Part shown: positions 38,108 to 49,040 of the stretch, one piece after another
Layout of the letters: the number at the start of each line of letters is the position of its first letter
Position numbering within the stretch: the stretch's first letter is position 1
DNA from: Diphasiastrum complanatum
Lineage: Eukaryota > Streptophyta > Lycopodiopsida > Lycopodiales > Lycopodiaceae
DNA: 64,000 nt
Direction of reading: 5' to 3'
Assembly: GCA_029204225.1 (NCBI GenBank)
Contig: CM055096.1
Location: 64,159,370-64,223,369, forward strand
The notes under the pieces: generated by a model
Told to the model about the DNA's origin: nothing
Databases searched by the model: none
What the model saw: only the letters and a program-made list of their open reading frames with translations
Program-made: the position numbers and the translations under genes

Positions 38108-39427
38108 TAAGTTTGCTTGATCGCCACGGTAACCCCTCCTCATAGTGTACATACACACTTGAATCGTTGACTGTACAGAGCAAATCTGTTTAATATATAT
38201 TATAGTTGTAATTGTGGCTGGACTAGGATTCAAATCAAGGTTTGTAGTATTTGATTGAGGAACTATTTCAATTTCGATCAATTGAGGTAATTAAGCTTAA
38301 GCTTGTTGCTACAGTCAAGAGAGTGGTCAATTGAAGCATTGGCACTACTGTGAGTGGCATTCCGTTTGTGTTCAACTGCTGAGGATGTCACAAAGGACGT
38401 CGATGCATCTGCCCTCACGACCATTGTGACTGGTACCCAACGTCCTTCATTCAACCGATCTCTTCTTTTGCTCGCTCACGTGATCAGTCACACGCATGCA
38501 AGCCTCCGTCAAAGGTGCCTGTATTATTTTTCAATGTTTGTGTGAGTGTCTGAGAGGTGTGAGATGCAATATAATAACGTGGGCAGGGGGGCACGAGTGG
38601 GATTGGGGCGAAGACGCTACGTTGCAACTCGCGAGTGCTTGCACTGCGAGGTGCTCGTGTACTGTTTCTGGTGGGGCGCAATCTGCGTCCAAATAAGCTA
38701 AAGTGGAGGTGCTGAAAGGCGACGGCCTCAGCTCACAGCATCAATAGATAAATGTGCAAATGACTTTTTAGCTCTGAAAAGTCCCTTAAACATTCTGGTG
38801 TGAGAATCATCAATATTCTCAATCCCATTCTGAATTTCAACCCTCTTCTCGAGGATGATGCATCATGATGCTTCTCCTTCTTCAATTTGTGCTCTATGTG
38901 CACTTGTACTCAGTGTTCGGGAAAGCCAGCATAGTCCAAGATGCGAACAGGCATCTTTTCCCAAAAATCGGCATAACAAAAATTGTACAGGATTTTTTAT
39001 GTCATAAATCTTGGGTTTTATAGAGAAAAATCGGCAAATAAGAGCTTGTCACTCAATATAGGCTGAGAACTCTTACACAATGTTCGGGAAACCTTTTTGA
39101 GATTTCCCTCCAAAAATCGAGTGAAAAAGTTCTTCGGCCTCTATCGAGTGACAAGCTATTACTTGCCGGTTTTCCCCTATAAAACCCAAGATTTATGACA
39201 TAAAAAATCCTCTACAATTTTTGCCATGCCAGTTTTTGGGAAAAGATGTTGGTTCCATTCTTGGACTATGTCGGCTTTCCCGAACACTGCAAGTTTCACG
39301 TTAAGGGTTTTTGGAGGGAAACCTCAAAAAGGTTTCCCGAACACTGACTTGTACTGCTCCAAGAAGCTTAGTCAACCCATTTTCGGGGTTTTCGGGGGTG
39401 ATACACTAGTCATTTTGTTTGTGGCAT
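38108..39427 (+). pseudogene. Broken duplicate of the dehydrogenase gene: promoter, exons 1-2, intron 2
   Basis: Similarity to 27513-28440 runs from GCCACGGTAACCC upstream of the start, through exon 1 (38354-38432, 79 bp as in the parent), intron 1, exon 2 (38587-38799) and intron 2 to TTTGTGGCA at 39427. It is therefore a DNA-level duplication including promoter and introns, not a retrocopy. It is dead: the 14 or so bases carrying the parent's ATG are missing, so GTGGCATTC replaces ATGGCATTC, and exon 2 has several indels. Residues such as [16 protein letters not shown] remain readable. Intron 2 contains a 436-bp transposon absent from the parent. Exons 3-4 lie further on in the opposite orientation. 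Confidence 0.9.
38911..39346. mobile_element. 436-bp MITE with 9-bp target duplication
   Basis: Termini are CAGTGTTCGGGAAA and its inverse TTTCCCGAACACTG. The flanking ACTTGTACT is present at both 38902-38910 and 39347-39355. The parental gene has a single TTTGTACTGCTCC at this place with no insert. Long internal arms (38911 to about 39070, against about 39130-39288) are inverted copies of each other. A second short inverted pair (GTTCGGGAAACCTTTTTGAG) sits in the centre and at the right end. A 9-bp duplication fits Mutator-like elements. No transposase is encoded. Confidence 0.88.
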
Positions 39428-39431
39428 AAAC

Positions 39432-39586
<155 letters not shown>

Positions 39587-39609
39587 CACACACAGAGAGA
39601 CACACACAC

Positions 39610-40311
39610 GTTATCCAAAAGAAAATTCAAAAAATGTGTGTTTCTAAATAGTCTAGGACAAAATCCAAAATGGGGGGGGGAGTTGGAGGGCATGCTCTGA
39701 GGCCTTTCCGCCCCTTGAAGGTGTTGCACCTGAGGGCACAGGGCCTTCTGCAGGGGCCGAGGAGCTGGCCCTTCCTCTATGTGAATTCAGTTTTTATATT
39801 TTTCTTTTTCTTTTTTGGTAAATTTTTTTTACATGCACTTTCTAGGCGCAAGGTGTGTGTAAAAAAAGGTAAAAAAAATTACGTGCACCTTTTGGCATCC
39901 AAAAGGTGGCTGTAAAAAAATTTGCCTCACAGATCACATTTTGTGAGGCTGCTCCATTTCCTAAGTAAACATGTTAAAACTATTTTTAAGATCCGAAACA
40001 AATTCCATAATGCCAATTGTTCCATTTTTTTCCTAATATGTGTACACACACACACAGATAGATTTTAAAAAAAATTGATTTTTTTTTTGGGACAACATTC
40101 CATTGTCCAAATTGCTAGCATTCTCGAACAAGGGTTTCAGAATTTTGATTTGATTTTGTTGTGTGCACTGCGGCCTGCCATAGCTTTGAAGCTCTCCAAG
40201 CTTCCTGCATCCTTCAACGTGATGTTATTATGCATGCACCTTCATGTCCGTCCTCAATTCAACTTAGCCACCTTGCACTTGAGCCATTACGCCATTCTCG
40301 AGGATGAATTC
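39610..40311. other. Unassigned AT-rich sequence
   Basis: No gene recognised. Near 39838-39915 two phrases with CAAGGTG(T)/AAAAGGTGGC and GTAAAAAAA repeat in both orientations. Confidence 0.4.
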
Positions 40312-40452
40312 TGCACAAGCATTTAATGCCAAATTCAAACAAATGCTCATCCAAAGGTGCACATTGGGTGAGAGAGTGACAGTGCCATTCTCTCACCTAA
40401 TGTGCACCGTTGGATGGGCATCTTCATGTACTTGGCATTAAATGCTTGTGCA
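40312..40452. repeat. 141-bp foldback repeat (MITE-like)
   Basis: Arms starting TGCACAAGCATTTAATGCCA at each end are inverted copies over about 65 bases. They share GGTGCACATT(G/A)GGTGAGAGA and flank a loop of about ten bases. No clear target duplication was found. Confidence 0.75.
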
Positions 40453-40558
40453 AGGACTACCATAAGTCCTAGGCCATGACTATCTCCTTAACGCATGTAT
40501 GTTTTCATGATTGAGAAGTTTTCATCAAATAGTTTATGTGTGATCCACAATTTTTCTC

Positions 40559-41055
40559 ACTGAACACAAACCCCATATTGCAAAGTTTCCATTTAAAAAC
40601 TACAGCTCTTGCAATCACCAAGAAGGCAACTCACTTTGCAGAGAAACAATTATAGTTTTATGAGTAGCACATATGGTATGCAGATTAAATATGGAAAAAA
40701 AAATTGCTCATACTCAATCTCATTGTTGATGGTATCAAAAGCAACGCCCCTTTTATGCTCCAACAATTTGTGGACCTTAGAGTAGACATTTACGATCCTT
40801 CTCTCAATGCCATATTCTTGGGTTGTCTCTTTCATTTTGTTCATCAGAAAATAGGTTAGCAGAAAATGCCCTGTACACAATGCCCACTCAAATCGGACAA
40901 GTAAGATCTAAACAAGAAAGCAAATGATTCTACCAACATGATTATTCACCATGTAGATAAGATAGGCCCTCCCCTTATCCACGTGATTGGTCACAAACTG
41001 CATCCCTATTCCATCCTTAGAAAGTTTATATAAAAGATGCCATTATGCATGCATC
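40559..41055 (-). pseudogene. Broken duplicate of the dehydrogenase gene: exons 3-4 and introns, inverted
   Basis: Minus strand: exon 3-like (about 41053-40980), intron 3, exon 4-like (40870-40705, 166 bp as in the parent) and intron 4 up to the exon 5 acceptor near 40559, where similarity stops. Both donors are lost (GTGGATAAG for GTGGGTAAG; CAAT for CAGT). The catalytic NVSS is NVYS. It continues the gene exactly where 39427 stops but points the other way, so an inversion or a separate insertion split the copy. At 41050-41055 it abuts a gypsy fragment over a shared ATGCA-GCATAATGG phrase. Confidence 0.88.
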
Positions 41056-41640
41056 CCTCTACTGGGTGGCAAACCACTAGGTAAATCATAAGGAAAACCA
41101 TCATGATAATCATTCAATAGAACATCTAAATCTTTACTATTATCAACGACATTACTGGAAATAGAGTTATTAAAAATAAACTGCTTCATAGCTTCATTTC
41201 CATCAGCAAACCAGCCAAGAATGCTAGTACAAATCCAACATCAAAATGATGCTCACCAATGTAGCTAGTTTGACCATATCTTGACAATTTGCACACATCC
41301 ACATGAAAATGCTCAAACATGAGATAGTACAAGTAAAGTAGACTTGAACAACACTTCCATGCTGCTCCTTTGACCTTACTTGAGTCTTCAATAAGCTGCA
41401 AAAATAGATCCATAACATCCTTTCCAATTACCTCTCCTTTGATGCTCTTGACTAGCTCCAAATTACCAACTTCCCTTTTGACTTGTTGAAGCCCTTTGAG
41501 ATCAACCTCTTGATCTTCAACTTCACCATCAAAGTAATTGAACAAAATTTGTTCTCTAGATCCATTACTTGATTTTACAGCAAGATAACATCCATCCACT
41601 TGCATAGCTCCATCTATACAAGAAGATCCACCAAAAGATG
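41056..41640 (-). pseudogene. Chimeric segment fused to copia integrase, ending in a gypsy fragment
   Basis: After the copia linker (QALMKSETS, about 41640) the same frame stays open for about 150 codons of non-copia sequence, including LKGLQQVKREVG, DVMDLFLQLIEDSS and GEHHFDVGFVLAFLAG, which I do not recognise. Just beyond, in another frame, GNEAMKQFIFNN...LLNDYHDGFPYDLPSGLPPS resembles the gypsy stretch before reverse transcriptase (L...F.DVFP.ELP.GLPP). The unknown part may be a gypsy piece or a captured host exon. Confidence 0.5.
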
Positions 41641-42928
41641 TTTCACTCTTCATAAGAGCTTGATACTCAAGATCCATTGCTTGGATCCACTCCTCTTCTT
41701 TCCTTGCTTGATCTACACTTGTAGGGTCATCCAAAGAGGTTAGAAAAGCAACATAATTTCCAGAAACTACTTGCTTACCCTTTTGATCATATGTGAGCCT
41801 TGAAGATACTTTTCTTTCCCTTGATGTTCTCCTTGGCTTTTGACTTGATGAAGGTCCATCATCATCACCATCCAAAGTAGGATCCTTTTCATCAACATCA
41901 AGAATGTTAGATCCATCCACACCTTTATCAATCATGCTTGAAGACACTTTTGGAATGTTCCCCTCATCAAAGATGACATCTCTACCAGCAATCACTTTGT
42001 TAGTAGAAGGAATGTAAACCTTATAGGCTTTACCCACCTCACTATATCCAACAAAAATACCTCTTCTTGAAGATGGATCCTCCTTGGTCCTATCATCAAG
42101 AGTAATGTTGACATAGCATGTGCATCCAAAGGTTCTTAGAAAGTTGACACTCGGTCTCCTCTTGAATAGCATCTCAAAAGGTGTCCTTCCATCCAAAATA
42201 GCACTTGGCCACCTATTGCACTCGGCCACCTATTGCACAAGAAATTGGCACACAACAAAGCTTCATCCCAACATGGTTTGTCAAGATTAGCACTTAATTT
42301 CATGGCTTTGGCACTTTCACATAACGTCCTATTCTTCCTTTCATCCACTCCATTTTGTTGTGGGGTCCTTGATGTTGTATACTCCCTCTTGATCCCATGC
42401 TCATCACAAAAGGCCTTGAACTTGGTAGATATGTACTCACCACCATTGTCACTAAGCACTTGATCCTTGTGGAAAATTGGTTCTCCCTTGCATTCTTGAA
42501 CTTGATAAAGACATCATACACTTCATCCTTGATCTTTAGTGGATAGATCCAACAAAATCTACTAAAATCATCAATGAATGTTACATACATCTTAGCTCCA
42601 CAATTGCTAATTGTAGTAAATCCATGAAATTCTGAATGTACAAGTTGAAAAGGCTTTGTATGATCTAGATATAGATCTAGTATAAGGTAGTCTATGTGAC
42701 TTAGACAAAGCACAAGACTGACAAACATGTTTGATGCCACTTAAGGAACTTGGAAGACCTATCACAACCTTCTTCCTAGCCATTACCTCCAACGACTTGA
42801 AGTTGAGGTGTCCCATCCTTTTATGCCAAACCTCTTGAGTAGGAATTTGCTCCCTTGCAACATATCCAACTTGGTTAGCAATAACACAAGCATCTAGTTT
42901 ACACAGCTTCCCTTGCCTTTCTTTGCAG
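41640..42928 (-). pseudogene. Copia integrase fragment
   Basis: Minus strand: pre-integrase region (WHKRMGHLNFKSLEVMARKK, CQSCALSKSHR), integrase core (TFIDDFSRFCWIYPL, SDNGGEYIS, TPQQNGV, with Asp for Ala in VDERKNRT), then FGCTCYVNITLDDRTKEDP and KVIAGRDVIFDEG. Frame changes near 42480, 42640 and 42210-42240. The last is caused by a tandem repeat of GGCCACCTATTGCAC. There is no reverse transcriptase or LTR. It borders a dispersed 315-bp repeat on its 5' side. Confidence 0.85.
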
Positions 42929-43245
42929 CATTAAAGTAGGATTTTAAGGCATTGCAACCATTCTTCACGTTGATTTCTTGGTTGAATGCCTAACCTGCAT
43001 GTTTTGGTTTGAAGCATGTGATTCCAGTGCAAGAGTGACCAATCCGAGTGTCCTCTGATAGGCAAGAAACTTAGAAAACGTAGATACTTCCCTTCTGCCT
43101 AATTTGGGCTTGAAACAAAAACGTGAACATCCAACTTAAATGCCCAAGAAGCCTGATAACACACAAAACCATTCTTGAAAACATCATAAGCAAGAGATCG
43201 ATAGCCAACAGGTCCTCTGGAGCAGGGGATTTGTCAACATTTGGC
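42929..43245 (-). repeat. Dispersed ~315-bp segment, copy 1
   Basis: Matches 54101-54416 from TTTGCAGCATTAAAGTAGGA to GGAG...TCAACA at high identity. On the minus strand about 40 codons are open in both copies (PEDLLAIDLLLMMFSRMV). It borders a copia fragment in both places: copia is on its 3' side here and on its 5' side in the other copy. Confidence 0.85.
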
Positions 43246-43439
43246 CCGTTGCCGCTTGCACAACCCGCATTTTACATCCATAACTTGTTGCAATACTTTC
43301 ATTGATCAGATCCATCAAAAACATCATACTTTTTAAATTTGATCACTACTCCACAAGACTTGCAATCCGTGAATCCCAGTTGCATCCTTGCACACCACGT
43401 GCACCTCGTCACACCACCTGCATCCTTGCACAAAGCTCT

Positions 43440-44810
43440 CCATCTCCTGCACACAACCCTGCATCCTCCTTCTCTCCCATCTCAGCCGCATCCTCCTTCT
43501 CTACCATCTTAGTCGCATCCTCCTCCTCTCCCATCTCAGTCGCGTCCTCCTTCTCTACCATCTCAGTCACGTCCTCTTTCTCTCCCATCTCAACCGAGTC
43601 CATCGTCAACATCTCAGTCGTGACCCTCTGTTCACATCTAAACCGAGTCCATCGTCAACATCCCAGCCATGACCCTCCGTTCACATCTCAGCCGAGTCCA
43701 TCGTCAACATCTCAACCGCGACCCTTTGTTCACGTATCAGCCACGTCCGTCGTTCCGTACACAAAAAAAAAAAATTAACAAAATCTCGACCGCATCGTTT
43801 TTTGCCTCAAATTTTGACCGAGTCATTTTTTGTCTCAAATCTCGACCGAGTCATTTTTTTTCTCAAATCTTGACCGTGTCTTCTTTTACCTCAAATCTCA
43901 ACCGCGTGTCTCGACCACGTCCTTTTTTGTCTCAAATCTTGACCGTGAGTTTTGGTCATGATCTTGATCGCATCGCCTCCATCACGATCTCGACCGAGCC
44001 GCTACACTCCATCACGATCTCGACCGTGTCGCCTCAACTCCATCTCGACCGAGCCGCCACACTCCATCAGATCTCGACCGTGTCGTCTCCACTCCATTTC
44101 GACCGAGCTGCTACACTCCATCATGATCTCGACCGCGTTGCCTCAACTCCATCTTGACCGTGCTGCCACACTCCATCGGATCTCGACCGCGTCGTCTCCA
44201 CTCCATCTCGACCGAGCCGCCACACTCCATCAGATCTCGATCGCGTCGTCTCCACTCCATCTCGGCCACGGGCCACTTAAAAAAAGAAATTCGTCAGATC
44301 TCAACCGAGCCAAAATCGTCAAATCTCAACCGCATCGGAAATTTTTAGCTCAAACCTCGACCGCAGGCTTTTGCTCAAATCTTGACCACAGATTTTCGCT
44401 CAAATCTCAATAGCAGGCATTCGTTTAAATCTCGACCTAGCCGTTTTCTCAAATTTTGACCAGGGCTTTTTCTTAGATCTCGATCAGGGCATTCGCTCAG
44501 ATCTCGACCATGGGCATTCGTTCAGACCTCGATCGGGACATTCGCTCAAATCTTGATCGGGGCATTTTCTTAGATCTCGATTGTGAGGCATTCGCTCAGA
44601 TCTCGACCGGGGCATTCGCTCAAATCTTGACCGGGGCGTTTTCACATATCTTGACCACGGGCTTTCGTTCAGATCTTGACCGGGACATTCGCTCAGATCT
44701 CGACCGCGGGCATTAGATCAGATCTCAACCGGGTTGCTTCACTCCAATCTCAACCGGCGGACCGGGATCTCTAATTGCAATTTTGACCAGACCACCATCT
44801 CGACTGAGCC
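43440..44810. repeat. Degenerate minisatellite with TCTCGACCG core
   Basis: About 1.4 kb of irregular repeats. The first part has units such as CATCTCAGTCG and CATCC. 43960-44270 has ~29-bp units (GATCTCGACCG(A/T)GCCGCCACACTCCA). 44400-44720 has ~22-bp units (GGCATTCGCTCAGATCTCGACC). Open frames across it are repeat artefacts. It lies before the gypsy gag and may be part of that element's leader. Confidence 0.8.
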
Positions 44811-45220
44811 TTAGAGCTCAAAAAAAAAGGGCATCTACACCAAAAAAATTCTCAGAAAACACCACTCATACCAATAGAAAGTCCTTCTGATACTAAGTCT
44901 CGCCATTGAGTTCCCTACTACTTGAAAAAATAAATAGATAAATAAAAAATCTAAAAATCAAAAACCCTAAAAAAATACCAGAAACTCATACAAAAACACA
45001 AAAATACACAACAATACACAATGGACCAACATACTGATCCTGAAATGCCAAAAGATTATCCACACGAAATAAGGTCTCCGACAGTAGAACAAATCAATCG
45101 TCATAGGTTCTACCAAATGAGGTCCCAAATACACGAGCCATCCACAAACCCATTCGAGGGACAAGAACAAGATAGAGCCGAATCTTCATGAGCACGAACC
45201 CATGTTCATGGTGTTGAAAC

Positions 45221-45917
45221 TGTGAAGAATTGCCAAAAATTGGCAAATCTAGCTTGATCAAAAACCATGTAGAATAGTGTAAATTGTGTACACAAGTGGG
45301 TCCCGCACATGTGAGGCCATGATGCCACATGGGAAACCCATCCTAATGTAGGTTAGGTCAAGTCAAGAGAGTTGGTCATGTCTATTTGGTGGTCATCCCT
45401 ACTTTATAGGACCTGCACCTAAGTTTAAGGTGAAAATTTGACCAACTAGCTACCTACCAAGCATAACTCTAGGAAATAGACTAGGGTTTCATTTTAGGTC
45501 AAGGAGAGTGAGTTAACTTCCTTATTACATGCTGGAAATCCACCTAACTTCAAGAAGGAAGTCGAATTTGGTATGTATTCCCTCTCTCCATAGTGAGAAG
45601 ATAGAAAATTTTTGGAGCTCATTGGCAATCTCAAGCTAGTTCACTATGTACATTGAGTTTTTGTGATCCAAATGAAACCAAATCAATTTGTGTTTCTCAG
45701 GTTGAAGGCCGTACTACAGCCTGTATTACACACGTGTGGGCTCGGATTTCAATGTTTATCAATGCTTTTGATTGTTAATGCTTGTTGTTCGTCAAATTGC
45801 CAATCTAAATCAACTTTTTTGTGTCTAGTTTTTTGATAGATTGTTAAGCAAGCATCCAATCACTCTTGTGGATCTTTTGTAGATCCATTTATGGTCTTAA
45901 AGTACAGTACTTTCACA
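45221..45917 (+). repeat. 5' LTR of the gag-only copia element
   Basis: A 697-bp partner of 49041-49739. It carries CACACGTGTG at 45729-45738. Confidence 0.93.
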
Positions 45918-45936
45918 TGGTATCAGAGCCAAGTAC
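45918..45936 (+). other. Primer binding site (initiator tRNA-Met)
   Basis: TGGTATCAGAGCCAAGTAC directly follows the 5' LTR. Confidence 0.93.
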
Positions 45937-46723
45937 AAGAGCATAAGCCATTGATCTAATGCAAATCCATTTTTAGCAAGTTTTGGTGCTAAAAACTAGT
46001 ATTGAGAGGGCAAGCTAGAATCTTGATTTTGGTGAGGATATTTGATCCCAAACTTGGTAGGGGTCCAAATCCGTACTGTCCACATGTGTGGGCACCTCTG
46101 AACCTGCATTCAATGCATGGTATTCATTTGATCCAAAAAAATTCAATTTGTGAGCTATTGGTGTGATTTTTTATGGAGATCCTAGGATAATCTACCAAGA
46201 TCATTTGCCATTGATTAGATTTGAATTTGTTTCATGGAATCTAATTAATCTAGGCTGAGTTCAAGTCCTATTAAGGTTAAAAACAGGTCTTGAAAGTACA
46301 CCAAGAAGGAAGAAAGAGATTAAGTCATTTTTTTTGTCCAAAAATAGCCAAAATTGGCAAGATTTGATTGTAAGTAGATTTTACATCATCTTATCTTCAT
46401 TCCAACTTTGTGAGGGAGTGCTAGAACTGAGATTATATGTCCATTTGTTGGATTATAAATCTAATTTGAGTGAAAAACTACAATAGAGAGACCTTAGTGA
46501 GTTTCTAGAGACAATCAAATCCATTTCTTGGCAAGATTTGTTTGAAAGTAGTTTTCACTTCATCTTATCTTCATTCCAGCTTTGTGAAGGAGTGATAGAA
46601 CTGTGATTATAAGTCCATTTGTTGGATTAGAAATCAAATTTGAGTGAAACACTGCAAGTGTGAGACCTTTGTGAGTTTCAAGTCAATCAAATCTATTTCT
46701 TGTTTGTAGAAGTCACTAGTAAT

Positions 46724-48061
46724 ATGGGATCTGTTGAAGCATACCTTCTAGAAGCTAGTGAGAGGTTGAATTCTACAAATTATGCTATTTGGAAGGTTAG
46801 AATGGAGTCACTCTTCGTGCTCCAAGACCTTTATGAGTTCTTGATTGAAGATGAAGATGAACCTCTAGGTGCACAGGAGCTAGCTAGATACAAGAAGAGA
46901 TCTAGGCTTGCACTTCATTGTGTGATGATGAATGTGAGCAATGATTTGTTGAGAGAAGTATCAGCATGTACTAGTGCTAAAGAGGCTTGGGAGTCTTTAA
47001 AATCAATCTATAAATCTAGTAACACTTCAAGAGCACTCATGATTAGAAATCATATTTTGCAAAGCATGAAGAGAAGTGAGGAGAGTGCACAGGATTATGT
47101 ACTCAGAATCAAGTCTCTATATAGGGAGTTGGCTTCCATTGGAGAGAAGATTCATGATGGAGAGCTTGTACAAATTGTTCTTAATGGTCTAGGAGATGAC
47201 TTTGCAAATTTGGTCCAAAGTTTTGCCATCCAAGACACTTTGCCAACTATAGAAAAACTTCACAGTGTATTAGTGGCTGAAGAGTGTAGGATGCTCCATG
47301 CAAAATCTAGGATGAGTTCCTTGTCTTTGCAGGATGGTGATGAGAAAGCCAATTTCTCATTCAAGGGCAAAAAGAAGACCAATGGAAAGAAGAAGCATCC
47401 AAAGGAGGCCAAAGAAGAGGATGATGCATCAAGCTCAAAGGACAAGTTAAAGCAAAAATGCTTCTTTTGTGGAAAGAAGGGGCATTATGCATCTGAATGC
47501 TACAAGAGGCTAAGAGCACAAGTGGAGGAGGACAAACAAGGAAACCTTGCAAAGGAGGAGGAGGAGGATGAAGTAGATGTATTCTTGATGGCATCTACAT
47601 CCTCACCAACAAGCAATAGCAATTCAAGAGACAATTGGTGGATCGACAGTGGGGCTAGCTCCCACATGTCTTGTGAAAAGGACTTTTTCTCAACCTTACA
47701 CTCTTTCAATGATGCTAAAAAGTTTGTCTTTACTGTAAATGATGAAGAGTGTAGGATAGATGGTGTTGGCACCATCTCTTTGTATCTAGAATCCTCAAAA
47801 TGCATGGATCTAGAAAATGTCCTTTATGTACCGTCAATCACCAAGAATATGCTTAGTGTTGGTCTACTCTTAGAAAGTGGTTTGGATGTCCACTTTAAGC
47901 ATGGTGTTTGCTTCATCTTGAAGAATGATGTTTGCATTGCAAAGGGATTTAAACATGGAAGATTGTTTAAGTTGGAAGCTAGTGTTGCTTTTGAAAGAAT
48001 GAGGTTGGCAAAGGAGGAGATCACTCAAGAGGAGATCTTGGCAAAGTGTAATCTTGCTTGA
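46724..48061 (+). CDS. Copia gag-protease, intact frame
   Basis: 445 codons from ATG 46724 (start of MGSVEAYLLEASERL) to TGA at 48059. The gag part has LNSTNYAIWKVRME, LALHCVMMNVSND, AWESLKSIYKS and ELVQIVLNGLGDDF. A Lys-rich linker leads to the zinc knuckle CFFCGKKGHYASEC (about residues 246-259). An acidic stretch follows, then protease with WWIDSGASSHM near 305-315 and VLYVPSITKNMLSVG. It would form the particle and process it. The frame is unbroken, unlike the recent copia element at 13096. It stops where the pre-integrase domain would begin. Upstream leader 45937-46723 holds a ~130-bp direct duplication (about 46360-46480 and 46530-46650). Confidence 0.9.
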   Translation: MGSVEAYLLEASERLNSTNYAIWKVRMESLFVLQDLYEFLIEDEDEPLGAQELARYKKRSRLALHCVMMNVSNDLLREVSACTSAKEAWESLKSIYKSSNTSRALMIRNHILQSMKRSEESAQDYVLRIKSLYRELASIGEKIHDGELVQIVLNGLGDDFANLVQSFAIQDTLPTIEKLHSVLVAEECRMLHAKSRMSSLSLQDGDEKANFSFKGKKKTNGKKKHPKEAKEEDDASSSKDKLKQKCFFCGKKGHYASECYKRLRAQVEEDKQGNLAKEEEEDEVDVFLMASTSSPTSNSNSRDNWWIDSGASSHMSCEKDFFSTLHSFNDAKKFVFTVNDEECRIDGVGTISLYLESSKCMDLENVLYVPSITKNMLSVGLLLESGLDVHFKHGVCFILKNDVCIAKGFKHGRLFKLEASVAFERMRLAKEEITQEEILAKCNLA

Positions 48062-48063
48062 GC

Positions 48064-48831
48064 ATGAGAGTTCCAAGGGAGTCCTCAATGACAATGTCTG
48101 AGTCATCAAATTGCATGCAAATTGTCCATTCAAGTGTGCATCTTGCAAGGGTGGTGAGCATTGGAGAGTCTACTATCTTTGAATACTTTTTGGAAAGTAT
48201 TAGTAGACATGAGGTGACTTGTTTCTTACCTTTAAGATTCATGGTGTTTATTACTTTGTATGACAAGACCATGAAATGGGATGCTTTGAAATCTACATTT
48301 GTTGTTGATAAAGTAATTTCATTGGATAACTATTTTTGTAATAGTTTGAATAGTGTCATAAAAGATGAAACATCATTTGTATTGGAAATCTTTGGGTCCA
48401 CATGCTTTGAGCATGATCATTCCAATGTAAGGACCAAAGATTATCCTATTTCAATGATAGTAATAATGGTAGTGTTTTGCTCTTCAAGTAGAGATTGTAG
48501 AATCTACTTGTTTTCAGCCAAAGAATTTGTCAATGCTAGAAATGTGATCTTTCAAGAGTGGAAGATTTGTAAACTTGAAGAAGCACCTTTGGATCAACAC
48601 CTTATTCAATTCATTGATGGTTTGGAGTCAAGTCAAGTGGAGGAGAAAGCTCAAGACCCGAGGACTCCAAGAAGAACCTTGAGTATCAAGATGGAGCCAT
48701 CTAGGCTCAATCATATGGATCAAGCAAGGCAAGTTGTCTTTGGCAACATTATTTATGCACTTAATATTTTAATTGATGTATCTTCAAGTGCACAAAATGC
48801 CTTGGAATCCATGGCTTGGCATGATGTTTAG
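48064..48831 (+). CDS. Second open frame of the gag-only copia element, integrase-tail remnant
   Basis: 256 codons from ATG 48064, three bases after the gag stop and in a different frame. The first half (MRVPRESSMTMSESSNCMQ...) is not recognised. The second half corresponds piecewise to the region after a copia integrase core: IFGSTCFEHDHSN, RIYLFSAKEFVNARNVIFQE, then TPRRTLSIKMEPSRL and QNALESMAWHD, which parallels the linker before reverse transcriptase in the element at 13096 (TPRRSSRAKVEPSRL). The integrase core is missing, yet the frame is open for its whole length. Whether it is translated is unknown; it may be an accident of recent decay. Confidence 0.55.
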   Translation: MRVPRESSMTMSESSNCMQIVHSSVHLARVVSIGESTIFEYFLESISRHEVTCFLPLRFMVFITLYDKTMKWDALKSTFVVDKVISLDNYFCNSLNSVIKDETSFVLEIFGSTCFEHDHSNVRTKDYPISMIVIMVVFCSSSRDCRIYLFSAKEFVNARNVIFQEWKICKLEEAPLDQHLIQFIDGLESSQVEEKAQDPRTPRRTLSIKMEPSRLNHMDQARQVVFGNIIYALNILIDVSSSAQNALESMAWHDV

Positions 48832-49040
48832 TTTTGAAGTGTGCTACATGTATATAGACACATTTATGGAACATCTTGTAAGGGATCCTCTAAGAGGTGG
48901 TGAAAGATCCTTCATGGACATCATCTCTATTGGAGTCTCAAAAGTTCCTTGTTTGTAGCTGGATTTTTTAGACACTTCTAAAAGCTTTCATTGGTCTATC
49001 AAGAGAGTTTTAAATAGATCAAGCTAAATTTGAGGAGGAG

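Noticed and set aside
43302-44413. Ser/His-rich frames across 43.3-44.4 kb
   Set aside because: They are translations of the TCTCGACCG minisatellite, open in several frames at once.
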